From: JBASEY01 sp049652745 | Lineage (GTDB): Bacteria > CSSED10-310 | Assembly (NCBI GenBank): GCA_049652745.1 | Contig: JBASEY010000029.1 | Span: 248,001 to 312,000 of the forward strand | DNA length: 64,000 bases | Direction: 5' to 3' | Part shown: piece by piece, positions 17,956-27,437 of the stretch | Layout of the letters: each line of letters opens with the position of its first letter | Position numbering within the stretch: the first letter of the stretch is position 1 | Position numbers and translations under genes: made by a program | The notes under the pieces: model-generated | Database searches by the model: none | What the model was told of the DNA's origin: nothing | The model's input: only the letters and a program-made list of their open reading frames with translations

Positions 17956-18885
17956 TTGAGAAAAAACATCCAGAAAGCATTTGTTTTAGATATTGGGTCA
18001 ACATCCGTTCGCTTATTGATAGGTGAACGGATCGATGGTGGAGAAATAAAAATTCTGGTAAATACCGGCGTTGTAACTCATTTGCAGGCAAGTATGAAAC
18101 CGCGAACTGAAATCGACTTCAATGCAGCCAAAAAGACGTTCGATGCGGTTGACGAGCTTTTATCAAACGCCGACATACAGACATCCGGTAAAGGCGCGGT
18201 CATCTGCACCCAATCGGTGCGGCAGGCGGCTGATCCGGGGATGTTTTTGGCGTATCTTGAACGACTTGCCGGGGTAAAACCGGAAGTATTGAGTAAAGTG
18301 AGAGAGGGTCAATTAGCTTTTAAAGGATCAGAAAGTTTGGTGGGTGAAAATGATCTTATGATTGACTTTGGAGGGGGATCCACAGAAATTGTGGTTAAAG
18401 ACTCAGAAGGTGATCTGCTTGTACAAAGTATATCCATCGGGTCCGGGAGTCTTTTACCGATCGACCGGAGACGAATCAGAGCGGGTGAAACGAGTTTTTC
18501 GTCAGTCATTGAATTGGCGGATCAGCAGTGGGCAACTTTGCTGAGCGATGTGGATATTTTCAGAAAGGAAAGCGCTGTTGTGGTGGGAGGTACGACAGCA
18601 AGTCTGGGATCGATTTACTGGGGTTATAAGACATTTCGTTCAGAGATGCTTCATGGACAACGCTTTAGCTTGGACGAGTTGATGGCTGTGATTCGAGCGT
18701 TGTCGAGGATGTCCGACGAAGAAATAGGTTTTCTGTCGGGCATGGAAGCCGGACGGCAGTCAATTGTTTTCAATGGAGGTTGTCTTCTGATTTCTTTATG
18801 CCGTCTTTTAGGTGTTCAACATTTGACACTCAGTGAACAAGGGATCCGTTTTGGTAGGTTATTTGAATTGCTTCACGAAGCTTAA
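17956..18885 (+). CDS. Ppx/GppA-family phosphatase
   Basis: 309 residues with the ASKHA actin-like fold. The phosphate-1 motif is LDIGSTSVRLLIGE, the second is MIDFGGGSTEIVV (with DFGGGST), and VVGGTTASLGS is the third. Members hydrolyse polyphosphate or pppGpp; this short, single-domain version lacks the C-terminal HD-like region of E. coli Ppx, so substrate preference is unclear. The start is TTG at 17956 with AAAGG about 7 nt upstream. It is convergent with the FmdB-type gene 11 nt away. Confidence 0.85.
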   Translation: MRKNIQKAFVLDIGSTSVRLLIGERIDGGEIKILVNTGVVTHLQASMKPRTEIDFNAAKKTFDAVDELLSNADIQTSGKGAVICTQSVRQAADPGMFLAYLERLAGVKPEVLSKVREGQLAFKGSESLVGENDLMIDFGGGSTEIVVKDSEGDLLVQSISIGSGSLLPIDRRRIRAGETSFSSVIELADQQWATLLSDVDIFRKESAVVVGGTTASLGSIYWGYKTFRSEMLHGQRFSLDELMAVIRALSRMSDEEIGFLSGMEAGRQSIVFNGGCLLISLCRLLGVQHLTLSEQGIRFGRLFELLHEA

Positions 18886-18896
18886 TGATTGACCAT

Positions 18897-19139
18897 TCAA
18901 CTGGAGCCGCTGCTAGAACCACAGGAAGTTTTCTCTTCGACTTTGCTTTTTTGATGAGAGCGGCTTGGGTGTTCGGTTGCATACCAACCGCCGCCTTTCA
19001 ATATGAAAGATCCCAGAGACAGTACGCGTTTGGCTTTGGCGCCGCATTTGGGACATACATTTACCGGTTCGGCGCCAAAAGATTCCAATTTTTCAAACAC
19101 ATGATCGCATTTGCTGCATTTATATTCATATAAGGGCAT
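18897..19139 (-). CDS. FmdB-type zinc-ribbon protein
   Basis: 80 residues starting MPLYEYKCSKC, the hallmark of the FmdB/CxxC_CxxC_SSSS family. Two CxxC pairs (CSKC, CPKC) make a zinc ribbon, followed by a GGGWYATEH segment and a Ser/Gly-rich tail (SCGSSSGSS). I start at ATG 19139 because AGGAGG lies 5 nt upstream; the frame extends 22 codons further but that part is not conserved-looking. The family is widespread and of unknown function, thought to be regulatory. Confidence 0.85.
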   Translation of the reverse strand: MPLYEYKCSKCDHVFEKLESFGAEPVNVCPKCGAKAKRVLSLGSFILKGGGWYATEHPSRSHQKSKVEEKTSCGSSSGSS

Positions 19140-19225
19140 GGTAACCTCCTTATTGGTAACATAGGCACCGAATAATGAATTATTTCCAAAGAGTGTGCAT
19201 GTCAAGAGAAAAAAGTGATATTCAT

Positions 19226-19254
19226 TTGCATGGGAGCAATTTATATGCTATTAT
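19226..19254 (+). promoter_or_regulatory. promoter of the rimP-nusA-infB cluster
   Basis: TTGCAT (19226-19231), 17-nt spacer, then TGC-TATTAT (-10 at 19249-19254) with a TGn extension. Transcription should start near 19261, giving a leader of about 70 nt that contains the terminator hairpin below. Confidence 0.6.
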
Positions 19255-19280
19255 TCTGCTTGAAAATGACCGAGAAGGGA

Positions 19281-19307
19281 AGTGGGCCGAGAGCCCGCTC
19301 TTTTTTT
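19281..19307 (+). terminator. rimP-leader-type premature terminator
   Basis: A 7-bp stem AGTGGGC/GCCCGCT (one G-U pair) with loop CGAGA is followed by TCTTTTTTT, a textbook intrinsic terminator. It lies between the promoter and rimP, not after a gene, so it must be a premature terminator. A conserved premature terminator of this kind is known in front of rimP-nusA-infB in many bacteria and is likely read by NusA or RNA polymerase for feedback control. Confidence 0.75.
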
Positions 19308-19332
19308 GCTGCGATGGACAGGAGTATTGTTA

Positions 19333-19785
19333 ATGATTAAAATTGAGCAGGCGGTTTGGGTTCTGGCTGAGCCGGTCGCCCAATCGCTCAGCCTGGAGAT
19401 ATTGGAAATTCGGATTGTCAAGCTTCATAAAAGAGTCGATTTGAGAATTGTTCTTGACAAGATCGACAATCCGGTATCTATTTCAGATTGCGCTGAGTTC
19501 AGTCGGAAGCTGTCCAGATTGCTCGATGTCGAAGATCCGATTGCCGGACCTTATTCACTTGAAGTATCGTCACCCGGCTTTAAACGCTTAATCAGAGTGC
19601 CGAAAGATCTTATTCGCTTTCAAAATCGTCGCGTTAAAGTTCGGTTGGAGGAACCTCTCGAGGGTCGCACCGTGTGGTTGGGAATATTACAAAATGCTGT
19701 CGATCCGCTGGTCATAGAAACAGACGAAGCGGGCAGTGTCACTATTCCATTTCAGATTATTCAGCAGTTGAATCTACACGAATAA
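19333..19785 (+). CDS. rimP: ribosome maturation factor RimP
   Basis: 150 residues, normal length. The alpha/beta N-domain includes SRKLSRLLDVEDPIAGPYSLEVSSPGF, containing the family signature 'd.i...Y.LEVSSPG', and an SH3-like C-domain follows. RimP is needed for 30S assembly. Start ATG 19333 has GGAG 8 nt upstream; the frame is open for 17 more codons but that stretch is the terminator hairpin. It is the first gene of the translation cluster. Confidence 0.95.
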   Translation: MIKIEQAVWVLAEPVAQSLSLEILEIRIVKLHKRVDLRIVLDKIDNPVSISDCAEFSRKLSRLLDVEDPIAGPYSLEVSSPGFKRLIRVPKDLIRFQNRRVKVRLEEPLEGRTVWLGILQNAVDPLVIETDEAGSVTIPFQIIQQLNLHE

Positions 19786-19815
19786 AGGCCCCTGTTTTAA
19801 CCAATTGAGGAGATA

Positions 19816-21153
19816 ATGATGAATGAGCAGAGTATGGAGATGCTGCAAGTTATTGATCAACTAGGTCGTGAAAAAGGCATAGACCGGGAGGTCTTGATTG
19901 AAGCGATAGAAGCGTCGATTATACATGCAGCTAAAAAGCATCTTGGTAGTAATGAGACTCTGGAGGCTCATTTGAATCGCGAAACAGGTAAAATCGAATT
20001 GTATTCGCTCAAAACGGTAGTGGAAACGGTTAAAGATTCCGACACGGAAATTTCTCTGGAGAAAGCACGGGAGATATTTTCTGATGTCGAGCCGGGAGAA
20101 GAAATAGAAATCCGTCGTGATTTTGCGGAGTTAGGCAGGATAGCGGCTCAGTCGGCAAAACAGGTCATTATGCAGCGGGTCAGAGATGCTGAGAGAGAAA
20201 TTATTTATGACCATTATAAAAACAGGGTCAACGAGTTGGTAAACGGTGTTGTGACGAGGGTTGAGCGGACTAATGTGTATGTTGATTTGGGCAAAAGAGA
20301 GGCAGTGTTGCCCAAAACTGAACAATCTCCCAGAGACCATTTTCGCCGTGGTGATCGGATCAAAGCTTTATTGTTGGAGGTCAGAAAAGACAAACCGGGC
20401 CCGCAGCTTTTACTATCAAGGTCATCTCCCAAGCTGATTGAAAAACTTTTTGAGAATGAAGTGCCGGAAATCTATGATCACATAGTAGAAATAAAATCCT
20501 GTGTTCGTGAGGCGGGAGGAAGATCGAAGATTTGTGTTGTATCGCACGATTACAATGTCGACCCGGTCGGCGCTTGTGTCGGTATAAAGGGTGCCAGGGT
20601 GCAATCAGTTGTCCGTGAGCTGAAAGGTGAGAATATCGATATCATCCCATGGACGGAAGATCCGGTTGTCTTTATTTCACATGCGTTGTCGCCGGCTCAG
20701 GTCAGTCGAGTGGAAATTTTGCCCGAGCATCCCAGGGAAGGTAAAAGAGCCGTTGTTGTCGTTACTGATGACATGCTGTCACTGGCAATTGGAAAAAAAG
20801 GTCAAAATGTCAGACTCGCAGCCAAACTCACGGGATGGAAACTGGAAATACAGAGTGAATCGGAGATGGAGCGAAAACGGGAAATAAAGAAAATCAAGCA
20901 GCAGGAAGCGGTGGAAAAATTTAAGATATTGGAAGGTGTTTCTGAGTCAATCGCACATTTGTTGACGGAACGTTATCTGAGTTATTTATCTTTGGCGGAA
21001 GGAGACATCAACTGGATCGCCCAATTACCGGAAATTGGGGATGAAACGGCTGCAAAAATAATGGCTCAAGCACGGGAACTCTCCCAAGACGAAAACGAAG
21101 AAGAAGAGGAAGAAAACTACAACCAAGAACAAGAAGAACAACTTGATAATTAA
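19816..21153 (+). CDS. nusA: transcription termination/antitermination factor NusA
   Basis: 445 residues: N-terminal polymerase-binding domain (1-125), S1 domain (about 130-200, NGVVTRVERTNVYVDLG), two KH domains (about 230-345; CVGIKGARVQSVV and IGKKGQNVRLA) and a C-terminal helical HhH-like region (370-430), ending in a very acidic tail of Glu/Gln/Asn. It modulates pausing, termination and antitermination. GAGGAG lies before ATG 19816; the next codon is also ATG. The gap to rimP is 30 nt. Confidence 0.97.
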   Translation: MMNEQSMEMLQVIDQLGREKGIDREVLIEAIEASIIHAAKKHLGSNETLEAHLNRETGKIELYSLKTVVETVKDSDTEISLEKAREIFSDVEPGEEIEIRRDFAELGRIAAQSAKQVIMQRVRDAEREIIYDHYKNRVNELVNGVVTRVERTNVYVDLGKREAVLPKTEQSPRDHFRRGDRIKALLLEVRKDKPGPQLLLSRSSPKLIEKLFENEVPEIYDHIVEIKSCVREAGGRSKICVVSHDYNVDPVGACVGIKGARVQSVVRELKGENIDIIPWTEDPVVFISHALSPAQVSRVEILPEHPREGKRAVVVVTDDMLSLAIGKKGQNVRLAAKLTGWKLEIQSESEMERKREIKKIKQQEAVEKFKILEGVSESIAHLLTERYLSYLSLAEGDINWIAQLPEIGDETAAKIMAQARELSQDENEEEEEENYNQEQEEQLDN

Positions 21154-21201
21154 GATTGTGAAGTTATAATTTGGGTTCGGTTTTATGAGGGTTTGAATAA
21201 T

Positions 21202-23157
21202 ATGAAGGTAAGTGAGCTGGCTAAAGAACTCAAAATTACAGGAAAAGAGCTTATGGCTCGTCTGAAAGCTGAAGGAATTGCGGTCAAGCGGCAATCGGAC
21301 GAACTGGACGAAGATACGATTTCGCTTTTAAAAGATGAATATGCCAAAAAACAACAGCCTTCAGTCAAAAAAGAGCCGAAAAAATCAACTTCTGAACCGG
21401 AAGCTAAACAGCGTATCGAGGTGTTGGGTGACGAAATATTGCTTGAAGGCACGACAACTTTAAAAGAATTTGCAGAAGCTTTGGGTTTGACGGGACCTTC
21501 GATTTTGCAAACAATGATAAAAATGGGAAAAATGCTGCCGCTGACGGCAACTTTGGATGACGAGACCGTCAAAATGCTTGCCGAGAAACTCGGTTATAGC
21601 ATTGTTATCGTCGAGGATGAATCAATCGGCGCCGTCGACAAATCATTGCTGAAACCCCGGCCTCCCGTCGTTACCGTAATGGGGCATGTGGATCACGGAA
21701 AGACAACGTTATTGGATGCCATCCGTGCAACTCAGATCGCCAATAGAGAAGCCGGCGGAATTACACAGCATATAGGGGCGTCTGTGGTTGACTTGGAGGA
21801 CGGTCGAATCGTCTTTTTGGATACACCGGGGCATGAAGCTTTTACCCAATTGCGGGCACGCGGGGCAAGAGTAACGGATATCGTTGTTTTGATGGTAGCT
21901 GCAGATGACGGTGTTATGCCGCAAACTGTCGAGGCCATCAACCATGCCCGTGCCGCAGAGGTTCCGATTATCGTTGCAATCAATAAAATTGACAGGCCGA
22001 ACGCGGATGTTGACCGAGTGAAAAACAGTTTGGTCACACACAAACTTGTCCCAGAAGAGTGGGGCGGCAAAACGCAAATGGTCGAAATATCTGCAAAACA
22101 AGGCATTGGAGTTCGTGAGCTGTTGGATGTTATCCTGATTCAAGCTGAGGAAATGAATTTAAGAGCAGTCTATGACTCTCCTGCAGAAGGTGTCGTCATT
22201 GAGTCAAGACTGGATAAAGGTAAAGGGCCGGTAGCGACGGTATTGGTCAGCGCCGGCACGCTGAGAGTCGGTGATGCTGTTGTCAGTGGTCATCGCTGTG
22301 GGAAAATTCGGGCGCTACTGGATTGGCACGGAAAAAATATAACTGAGGCTACACCATCCATACCCGTTGAAGTGCTGGGCATTACGGATTTACCTTCTGC
22401 CGGTGATGCTTTCACGGTTGTTGAAAATGAAAAAGTGGCTCGAGAAACCGCTCTGGCAAGGCTTCAAAAACTCCAGGACGAGAATAAACCCAAAACAACG
22501 AAAATTACATTTGAAGATTTATTTGAAAAAGTCCAGACAGGCTCTGTCAAAGAGTTGAAAACCGTTATCAAGTCAGATGTCCAAGGATCTCTTGAAGCGA
22601 TTGAAGATTCGCTGACAAGAATGGATATTGGAGATGTAAAAATAAAGATTATCCACAAAGGAATAGGCTCAATAACCGATAACGATATCAACTTGGCGTC
22701 TGCATCAAATGCTGTTGTCATCGGTTTTAATGTACGGGCGACCAGCGCCACACAGAAACTAGCTGCGAAAGAGCATGTTGAAATCAGAACCTACCGAATA
22801 ATCTATGATCTAATCGATGATATAAAAGCAGCTTTGGAAGGAATGCTGGAACCGGAATACAAAGAGGTTATTTATGGTAATGCCGAGATTCGTCAGGTGT
22901 TTATGGTCGGCAAAGCCACTGCGATTGCTGGATCCTATGTGTCCGATGGAAAGATTCTGAGGACGTCGCCGGTGCGATTGATTCGTGATAACGCAGTTCT
23001 TTGGGAAGGAAAAATTGCAGCGTTAAAACGGTTCAAAGATGATGTCAAAGAGGTTTTGCAAGGATTTGAATGTGGAATAAGCCTTGATGGATTCAATGAA
23101 ATTCAAATTGGCGACATCATCGAATCGTATGGAATGGAAAAAGTCGATCGAAATTAA
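21202..23157 (+). CDS. infB: translation initiation factor IF-2
   Basis: 651 residues. Two IF2_N modules (MKVSELAKELKITGKELM at 1-50, and TTLKEFAEALGLTGPSILQ) precede the GTPase domain: G1 GHVDHGKTTLLDAI, G3 DTPGH, G4 NKID. Domains II-IV follow. The linker between the N-modules and the G domain is short, making the protein compact compared with about 890 residues in E. coli. I take ATG 21202, with GAGG about 11 nt upstream; a TTG at 21193 is possible but sits almost on the Shine-Dalgarno. Confidence 0.97.
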   Translation: MKVSELAKELKITGKELMARLKAEGIAVKRQSDELDEDTISLLKDEYAKKQQPSVKKEPKKSTSEPEAKQRIEVLGDEILLEGTTTLKEFAEALGLTGPSILQTMIKMGKMLPLTATLDDETVKMLAEKLGYSIVIVEDESIGAVDKSLLKPRPPVVTVMGHVDHGKTTLLDAIRATQIANREAGGITQHIGASVVDLEDGRIVFLDTPGHEAFTQLRARGARVTDIVVLMVAADDGVMPQTVEAINHARAAEVPIIVAINKIDRPNADVDRVKNSLVTHKLVPEEWGGKTQMVEISAKQGIGVRELLDVILIQAEEMNLRAVYDSPAEGVVIESRLDKGKGPVATVLVSAGTLRVGDAVVSGHRCGKIRALLDWHGKNITEATPSIPVEVLGITDLPSAGDAFTVVENEKVARETALARLQKLQDENKPKTTKITFEDLFEKVQTGSVKELKTVIKSDVQGSLEAIEDSLTRMDIGDVKIKIIHKGIGSITDNDINLASASNAVVIGFNVRATSATQKLAAKEHVEIRTYRIIYDLIDDIKAALEGMLEPEYKEVIYGNAEIRQVFMVGKATAIAGSYVSDGKILRTSPVRLIRDNAVLWEGKIAALKRFKDDVKEVLQGFECGISLDGFNEIQIGDIIESYGMEKVDRN

Positions 23158-23162
23158 ATTTA

Positions 23163-23444
23163 ATGCCTGTTGGAATCTGCCATATTCAATTTCAAGTCCC
23201 ATCGTCCGAATCCCTAAAAGATAAACGCCGTGTGGTCAAGTCGCTCAAGGATAAATTGAGAAATCGCTTCAATATTGCAATTGCGGAAACAGGCGGTTTG
23301 GATTCATGGCGAAAGTGTGAGCTTGGATTTGTGAGTATCAGTAATGATAGTGCGTATCTAGAGGGTCTGATTTCCAGTGTAATCCGCACGATAGAATCTG
23401 ACTTGAGAGTTATCGTGACGGATTTTTCAATGGAAATTCTATAG
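23163..23444 (+). CDS. DUF503 family protein (YlxP-like)
   Basis: 93 residues with the DUF503 pattern: SLKDKRRVVKSLKDKLRNRFNIAIAE, then CELGFVSISND and a final DFSMEIL. This small ferredoxin-like-fold family is usually found between infB and rbfA, as here (5 nt after infB, 22 nt before rbfA), and is linked to ribosome function by context only. Confidence 0.9.
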   Translation: MPVGICHIQFQVPSSESLKDKRRVVKSLKDKLRNRFNIAIAETGGLDSWRKCELGFVSISNDSAYLEGLISSVIRTIESDLRVIVTDFSMEIL

Positions 23445-23466
23445 AAATTCTGTAGAAAGGGAAAAG

Positions 23467-23820
23467 ATGAAAAGTTACCGGTGTGAACGGGTTGCAGATC
23501 TAATTACACGTGAAGTGGCGAACATATTGAAAACGAAGACACATGATCCCAGACTACAAAATATTACCATTACTGCGACACGCATAACCCGGGATTTGAG
23601 AATAGCGGATGTTTATTACATTCTCGGCACACAGATAGACGATATTCAGGATGTGAAAAAAGCGATAGAAAGCGCAAAAGGATTCATTCGGCGTGAATTA
23701 GGTGCAGTTTTAAAACTCCGCTATATTCCTGAACTGCGCTTCAGATACGATCAATCCCTGGAAGACGGCAACCGTATTTGGGATCAACTTGAAATGTTCA
23801 AAAATGAGCCATTGGAATAG
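23467..23820 (+). CDS. rbfA: 30S ribosome-binding factor RbfA
   Basis: 117 residues; single KH-like domain. Landmarks are RCERVADLITREVANIL near the start, DLRIADVYYILG, and RRELGAVLKLRYIPELRF. It binds immature 30S subunits near the 5' helix of 16S rRNA. Shine-Dalgarno GAAAGGGAAAAG precedes ATG 23467. The position between ylxP-like and truB is the standard one. Confidence 0.95.
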   Translation: MKSYRCERVADLITREVANILKTKTHDPRLQNITITATRITRDLRIADVYYILGTQIDDIQDVKKAIESAKGFIRRELGAVLKLRYIPELRFRYDQSLEDGNRIWDQLEMFKNEPLE

Positions 23821-23829
23821 GACGAATAG

Positions 23830-24765
23830 GTGAGATTCCACACAAACCTGAGCGGTTTTATCCTTCTGGATAAACCTGTTTCCATCTCTTCCAGGCAGTG
23901 TGTCGACAGGGTACAAAAGGCTTTTAAAGGTATTAAAGCAGGCCATTCTGGCACTCTAGATCCGTTTGCGACAGGTCTTTTGCCGACATGTGTCGGCAGA
24001 GCAACAAAATTTGTTGACTTTTTACGGAAAGCCCCCAAAACATATAGCGCAGTGCTGACACTGGGGATTGGAACAGATACACAGGATTTAACGGGTGATA
24101 TTATTGAAGAAAAACAAATCGATCCTTTCTTGACAAAAGATACTGTTCTTCAAGTATTTAAACGTTTTCTCGGAGATATTCAGCAGATTCCACCCATGTT
24201 TTCAGCCTTAAAAATTAACGGTAACAGGTTATACTCTTTAGCAAGACGGAAAATCGAAGTGGTAAGAAAACCTAGACGCGTGCATATTTATAATTTGGAT
24301 CTTTTGGATTTTAACAACCCGAATATTCGTTTCTCGGTAACCTGTTCAGAAGGAACGTATATCAGGGCTTTGGGAGTAGATATTGCGAAAGAATTGGGAA
24401 CTACAGGGATGTTGACATCTTTGCGACGAGTTCAAATTGGACGATTCACCGTTGATCAGGCTGTTTCTCCAGATGAATTGGAACATCTCGCTTCTCAAAA
24501 TCGACAGTGTGAAATACTTCGATCGACTGAAATGTTGACGGATCATTTACCGGTCAGAGTGATTGGGTTGAATGGGATCGCTAAGTTCAAAAATGGCGCT
24601 TCGTTAAATGCACAAGACTTTGTCGATTGGAAAAGTTTTGTAGAAAATCATCAAATATTCAACGTGTTTACGCAATCTGGAAAGTTTCTCGGCCTGGCGG
24701 AACACATTCGGCGAGACAACACAAGCGATTCCATTTTGAAAATGGAACGATTAGCTGATATATGA
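23830..24765 (+). CDS. truB: tRNA pseudouridine(55) synthase
   Basis: 311 residues. The catalytic Asp lies in GHSGTLDPFATGLLPTCVGRATKF; other family blocks are PPMFSALKINGNRLYSLAR and CSEGTYIRALGVDI. It makes the universal pseudouridine in the T loop of tRNA. The start is GTG at 23830 with AGGA about 8 nt upstream; no ATG fits before GFILLDKP. It follows rbfA by 9 nt. Confidence 0.95.
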   Translation: MRFHTNLSGFILLDKPVSISSRQCVDRVQKAFKGIKAGHSGTLDPFATGLLPTCVGRATKFVDFLRKAPKTYSAVLTLGIGTDTQDLTGDIIEEKQIDPFLTKDTVLQVFKRFLGDIQQIPPMFSALKINGNRLYSLARRKIEVVRKPRRVHIYNLDLLDFNNPNIRFSVTCSEGTYIRALGVDIAKELGTTGMLTSLRRVQIGRFTVDQAVSPDELEHLASQNRQCEILRSTEMLTDHLPVRVIGLNGIAKFKNGASLNAQDFVDWKSFVENHQIFNVFTQSGKFLGLAEHIRRDNTSDSILKMERLADI

Positions 24766-24778
24766 TATAAGAATTCTT

Positions 24779-24800
24779 CGGCTTACGCTGCCGAACTCAA
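24779..24800 (+). promoter_or_regulatory. hairpin in the rpsO leader
   Basis: TTCGGC and GCCGAA pair around a 7-nt loop (TTACGCT) about 65 nt before rpsO, and GGCCGAATT further on (near 24821-24830) could compete for the same TTCGGC strand. There is no T-run, so it is not a terminator. Alternative pairing in front of rpsO fits the S15 autoregulatory leaders known in several phyla, but this match is by position and shape only. Confidence 0.35.
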
Positions 24801-24861
24801 ATGTCAGTCGAGCGGGGTTGGCCGAATTGAAACAAAGGCATTTTTACAGGAGTTAGATTGA

Positions 24862-25131
24862 ATGGCCCAGGACACTCAAAAGAAACAGGAAATCATACGC
24901 AAATTCGGCGTACATGAGAAGGATTCGGGTTCAAGTTTTGTACAGATAGCGTTGTTGACCGATCGAATTCAGTATCTGTCCGAACATTTGAAGAAGCACA
25001 AACAGGATCAGCATTCGCGACTTGGATTGCTTAAGCTTGTCGGCCGAAGACGTCGTTTGCTGGATTATGTCAAACGTAAAGATCAAGCTAAATATCAGAG
25101 CATTCTCAAAGAGCTCGGTATTCGTAAATAA
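24862..25131 (+). CDS. rpsO: 30S ribosomal protein S15
   Basis: 89 residues, exact usual length. Contains GSSFVQIALLTDRIQYLSEH, HSRLGLLKLVGRRRRLLDYV and the terminal YQSILKELGIRK. It binds 16S rRNA helices 20-22 and starts assembly of the platform. AGGAG lies before ATG 24862. rpsO is followed by pnp as in most bacteria, with a 29-nt gap. Confidence 0.97.
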   Translation: MAQDTQKKQEIIRKFGVHEKDSGSSFVQIALLTDRIQYLSEHLKKHKQDQHSRLGLLKLVGRRRRLLDYVKRKDQAKYQSILKELGIRK

Positions 25132-25160
25132 TTCAGTTCGGAAAGGAAATATAAAATATT

Positions 25161-27383
25161 ATGGTTTATTCAGCCGAAGTAATATTGGGCGATGGTAAAG
25201 TTATATCTTTTGAAACAGGAAAAATTGCAAAACAAGCCGATGGCGCCGTCATTGTTCGTTTCGGTGATTCAATTGTTTTAAGCACGGTGGTTGCGGAAAA
25301 ACAGAATCGACAGGATACCGATTTTTTTCCATTAAATGTCGATTACCGTGAAAAAGCTTATGCCGCCGGAAAAATACCCGGCGGCTATTTCAAACGGGAA
25401 GGCCGTCCGACCGATAAAGAAACGTTGACGGGGCGCCTTATCGATCGCCCTATCAGGCCGCTTTTTCCAGATGGCTTTCGTTGCTCGACGCATCTGGTGA
25501 ATTTTGTTCTGTCCCACGGCCAGGTTCATGAGCCTGATATACTGGCTGTCTTGGGTTCTGCAACAGCCTTGATGATCTCGGATATACCATTTCTGGGGCC
25601 GATTTCACCTATTCGTGTCGGAAGAATCAACGAGCGGCTGGTGGCTTTTCCCACATATAAGGAACTGGAAGTCAGCGATTTGAATCTGACAGTAGTATGT
25701 TCTGAAACAGCAATTGTGATGGTGGAAGGTGAAGCTTGTGGTCTTCCTGAACACGTCATTATCGAGGCTTTGAAATTTGCCTTTGAGCAAGCTCAGATTC
25801 TCAACGCATTCCAAAAAGATTTCCAGGAAAAGGTTGGAAAAGTAAAACGTGCGCTCGAGCCGGTGGTTATGGCTGAATTGATGAAAGATGGTTTACCGGT
25901 CGATACGCAGGCTTTTTTTGTCGGCCATGAAGAAGCTTTCCGGCAGGCGATTCAAGGAACGGATAAATTGGATGTGGCTAGAAGATTATCTGAGTTGAAT
26001 ACTTCTTTGAAGGCGGCTTTCGATATGACAGGCCCGGAACAAGAGGCTGCGTTTAATGCATTATTCAAGGAAGCCGAGAAAAAGGTTGCCAGACAGCTTA
26101 TATTGAAGACTGGAAAGCGTAACGATGGCCGGGCCACTAATCAGATTCGGGAGATTACTTGTGAGATCGATCTGTTGCCTGCCACCCATGGATCTGCTTT
26201 GTTCACGAGAGGTCAAACCCAGGCGTTGGCAACCTTGACGCTGGGAACGACTCTTGATGAACAAAAGATCGATGATTTGGAAGGTGAAACCTTCAAATCT
26301 TTCATGCTTCATTACAATTTTCCACCATTCAGTGTTGGAGAAGTGGGTTTTCTGAAAGGTCCTGGACGACGTGAAATCGGCCATGGCAACTTGGCGGAAA
26401 GAGCGATATTGCCGATACTGCCTCGAGAAGAAGATTTTCCTTATACAGTAAGAATTGTATCCGATATCATGGAATCGAATGGTTCATCATCTATGGCAAC
26501 TGTTTGTGGAGCGACGTTATGTCTGATGGACGGCGGTGTTCCGATAAAAAAGCCGGTAGCGGGTATAGCTATGGGATTGATCACTGAAGATGACAGATAT
26601 GCGATTTTGTCGGACATATCTGGTATGGAAGACCATTTGGGAGATATGGACTTTAAAGTTGCGGGGACTCGTGATGGAATTACCGCCATCCAGATGGACA
26701 TCAAATTGACAGGTTTTCGTTTCGAAATTCTTCAAGAAGCTTTGGAGCAGGCGAGACAGGGGCGAATGATCATTTTGGATCGAATGGCGGATGCTATCTC
26801 AAAATCCAGAGATGAACTCAAGCCGCATGCCCCTCGTATTCATCTTCTGAAAATCAATCCTGAAAAGATCGCGAAGGTTATTGGGCCTGGAGGTAAGATG
26901 ATTCGCAGTTTGACTGCGGAAACAGGGGCGACGATAGAAATCGAAGATGATGGCACGGTGAAGATTTTCAGCGCAAATCTTGACAGCCTTAGGAATGCAG
27001 TTGAGAAAATCAAAACGATTACGGAAGATGCCGAAGTTGGAAAAGATTACTGGGGTGTTGTCAATCGTATCGAGCCTTATGGGGCCTTTATAGAAATTTT
27101 GCCTGGAGCTGATGGGCTGCTTCATGTGTCCAGAATGGCAAATTATCGGGTGGAAAATGTCACGGATGAGATGAATCTGGGCGATAGAGTGCTGGTTCGA
27201 GTTGCTGAAATAGATGCAATGGGAAAAATAAAGTTGACACGTGAAGAACTGATGCGCGAAGGACGGGTCGAGGGGAAAAAACCGTCAGAAACAAAAAAAC
27301 AGGATTCCGATCGACCTCGCAGACATCCCAAACGTGATGAAGATCGTCGACCTTTCAGATCATCGGATAGAAAGAGAAATTAA
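25161..27383 (+). CDS. pnp: polyribonucleotide nucleotidyltransferase (PNPase)
   Basis: 740 residues: two RNase PH domains (1-220 and about 310-540), linked by a helical domain, then KH (IAKVIGPGGKMIRSLTAETG) and S1 (GVVNRIEPYGAFIEILPGADGLLH) domains and a basic, Lys/Arg/Asp-rich tail of about 40 residues. It degrades RNA 3'-5' by phosphorolysis. FTRGQTQALATLTLG and GRREIGHGNLAERA are family hallmarks. It is the last gene of the cluster; a separate promoter follows. Confidence 0.97.
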   Translation: MVYSAEVILGDGKVISFETGKIAKQADGAVIVRFGDSIVLSTVVAEKQNRQDTDFFPLNVDYREKAYAAGKIPGGYFKREGRPTDKETLTGRLIDRPIRPLFPDGFRCSTHLVNFVLSHGQVHEPDILAVLGSATALMISDIPFLGPISPIRVGRINERLVAFPTYKELEVSDLNLTVVCSETAIVMVEGEACGLPEHVIIEALKFAFEQAQILNAFQKDFQEKVGKVKRALEPVVMAELMKDGLPVDTQAFFVGHEEAFRQAIQGTDKLDVARRLSELNTSLKAAFDMTGPEQEAAFNALFKEAEKKVARQLILKTGKRNDGRATNQIREITCEIDLLPATHGSALFTRGQTQALATLTLGTTLDEQKIDDLEGETFKSFMLHYNFPPFSVGEVGFLKGPGRREIGHGNLAERAILPILPREEDFPYTVRIVSDIMESNGSSSMATVCGATLCLMDGGVPIKKPVAGIAMGLITEDDRYAILSDISGMEDHLGDMDFKVAGTRDGITAIQMDIKLTGFRFEILQEALEQARQGRMIILDRMADAISKSRDELKPHAPRIHLLKINPEKIAKVIGPGGKMIRSLTAETGATIEIEDDGTVKIFSANLDSLRNAVEKIKTITEDAEVGKDYWGVVNRIEPYGAFIEILPGADGLLHVSRMANYRVENVTDEMNLGDRVLVRVAEIDAMGKIKLTREELMREGRVEGKKPSETKKQDSDRPRRHPKRDEDRRPFRSSDRKRN

Positions 27384-27437
27384 ACTTTCTTTTCCATCTG
27401 ATGGTTTCAGAGCGTTATTTGAAAAGCCGGCGGATCG

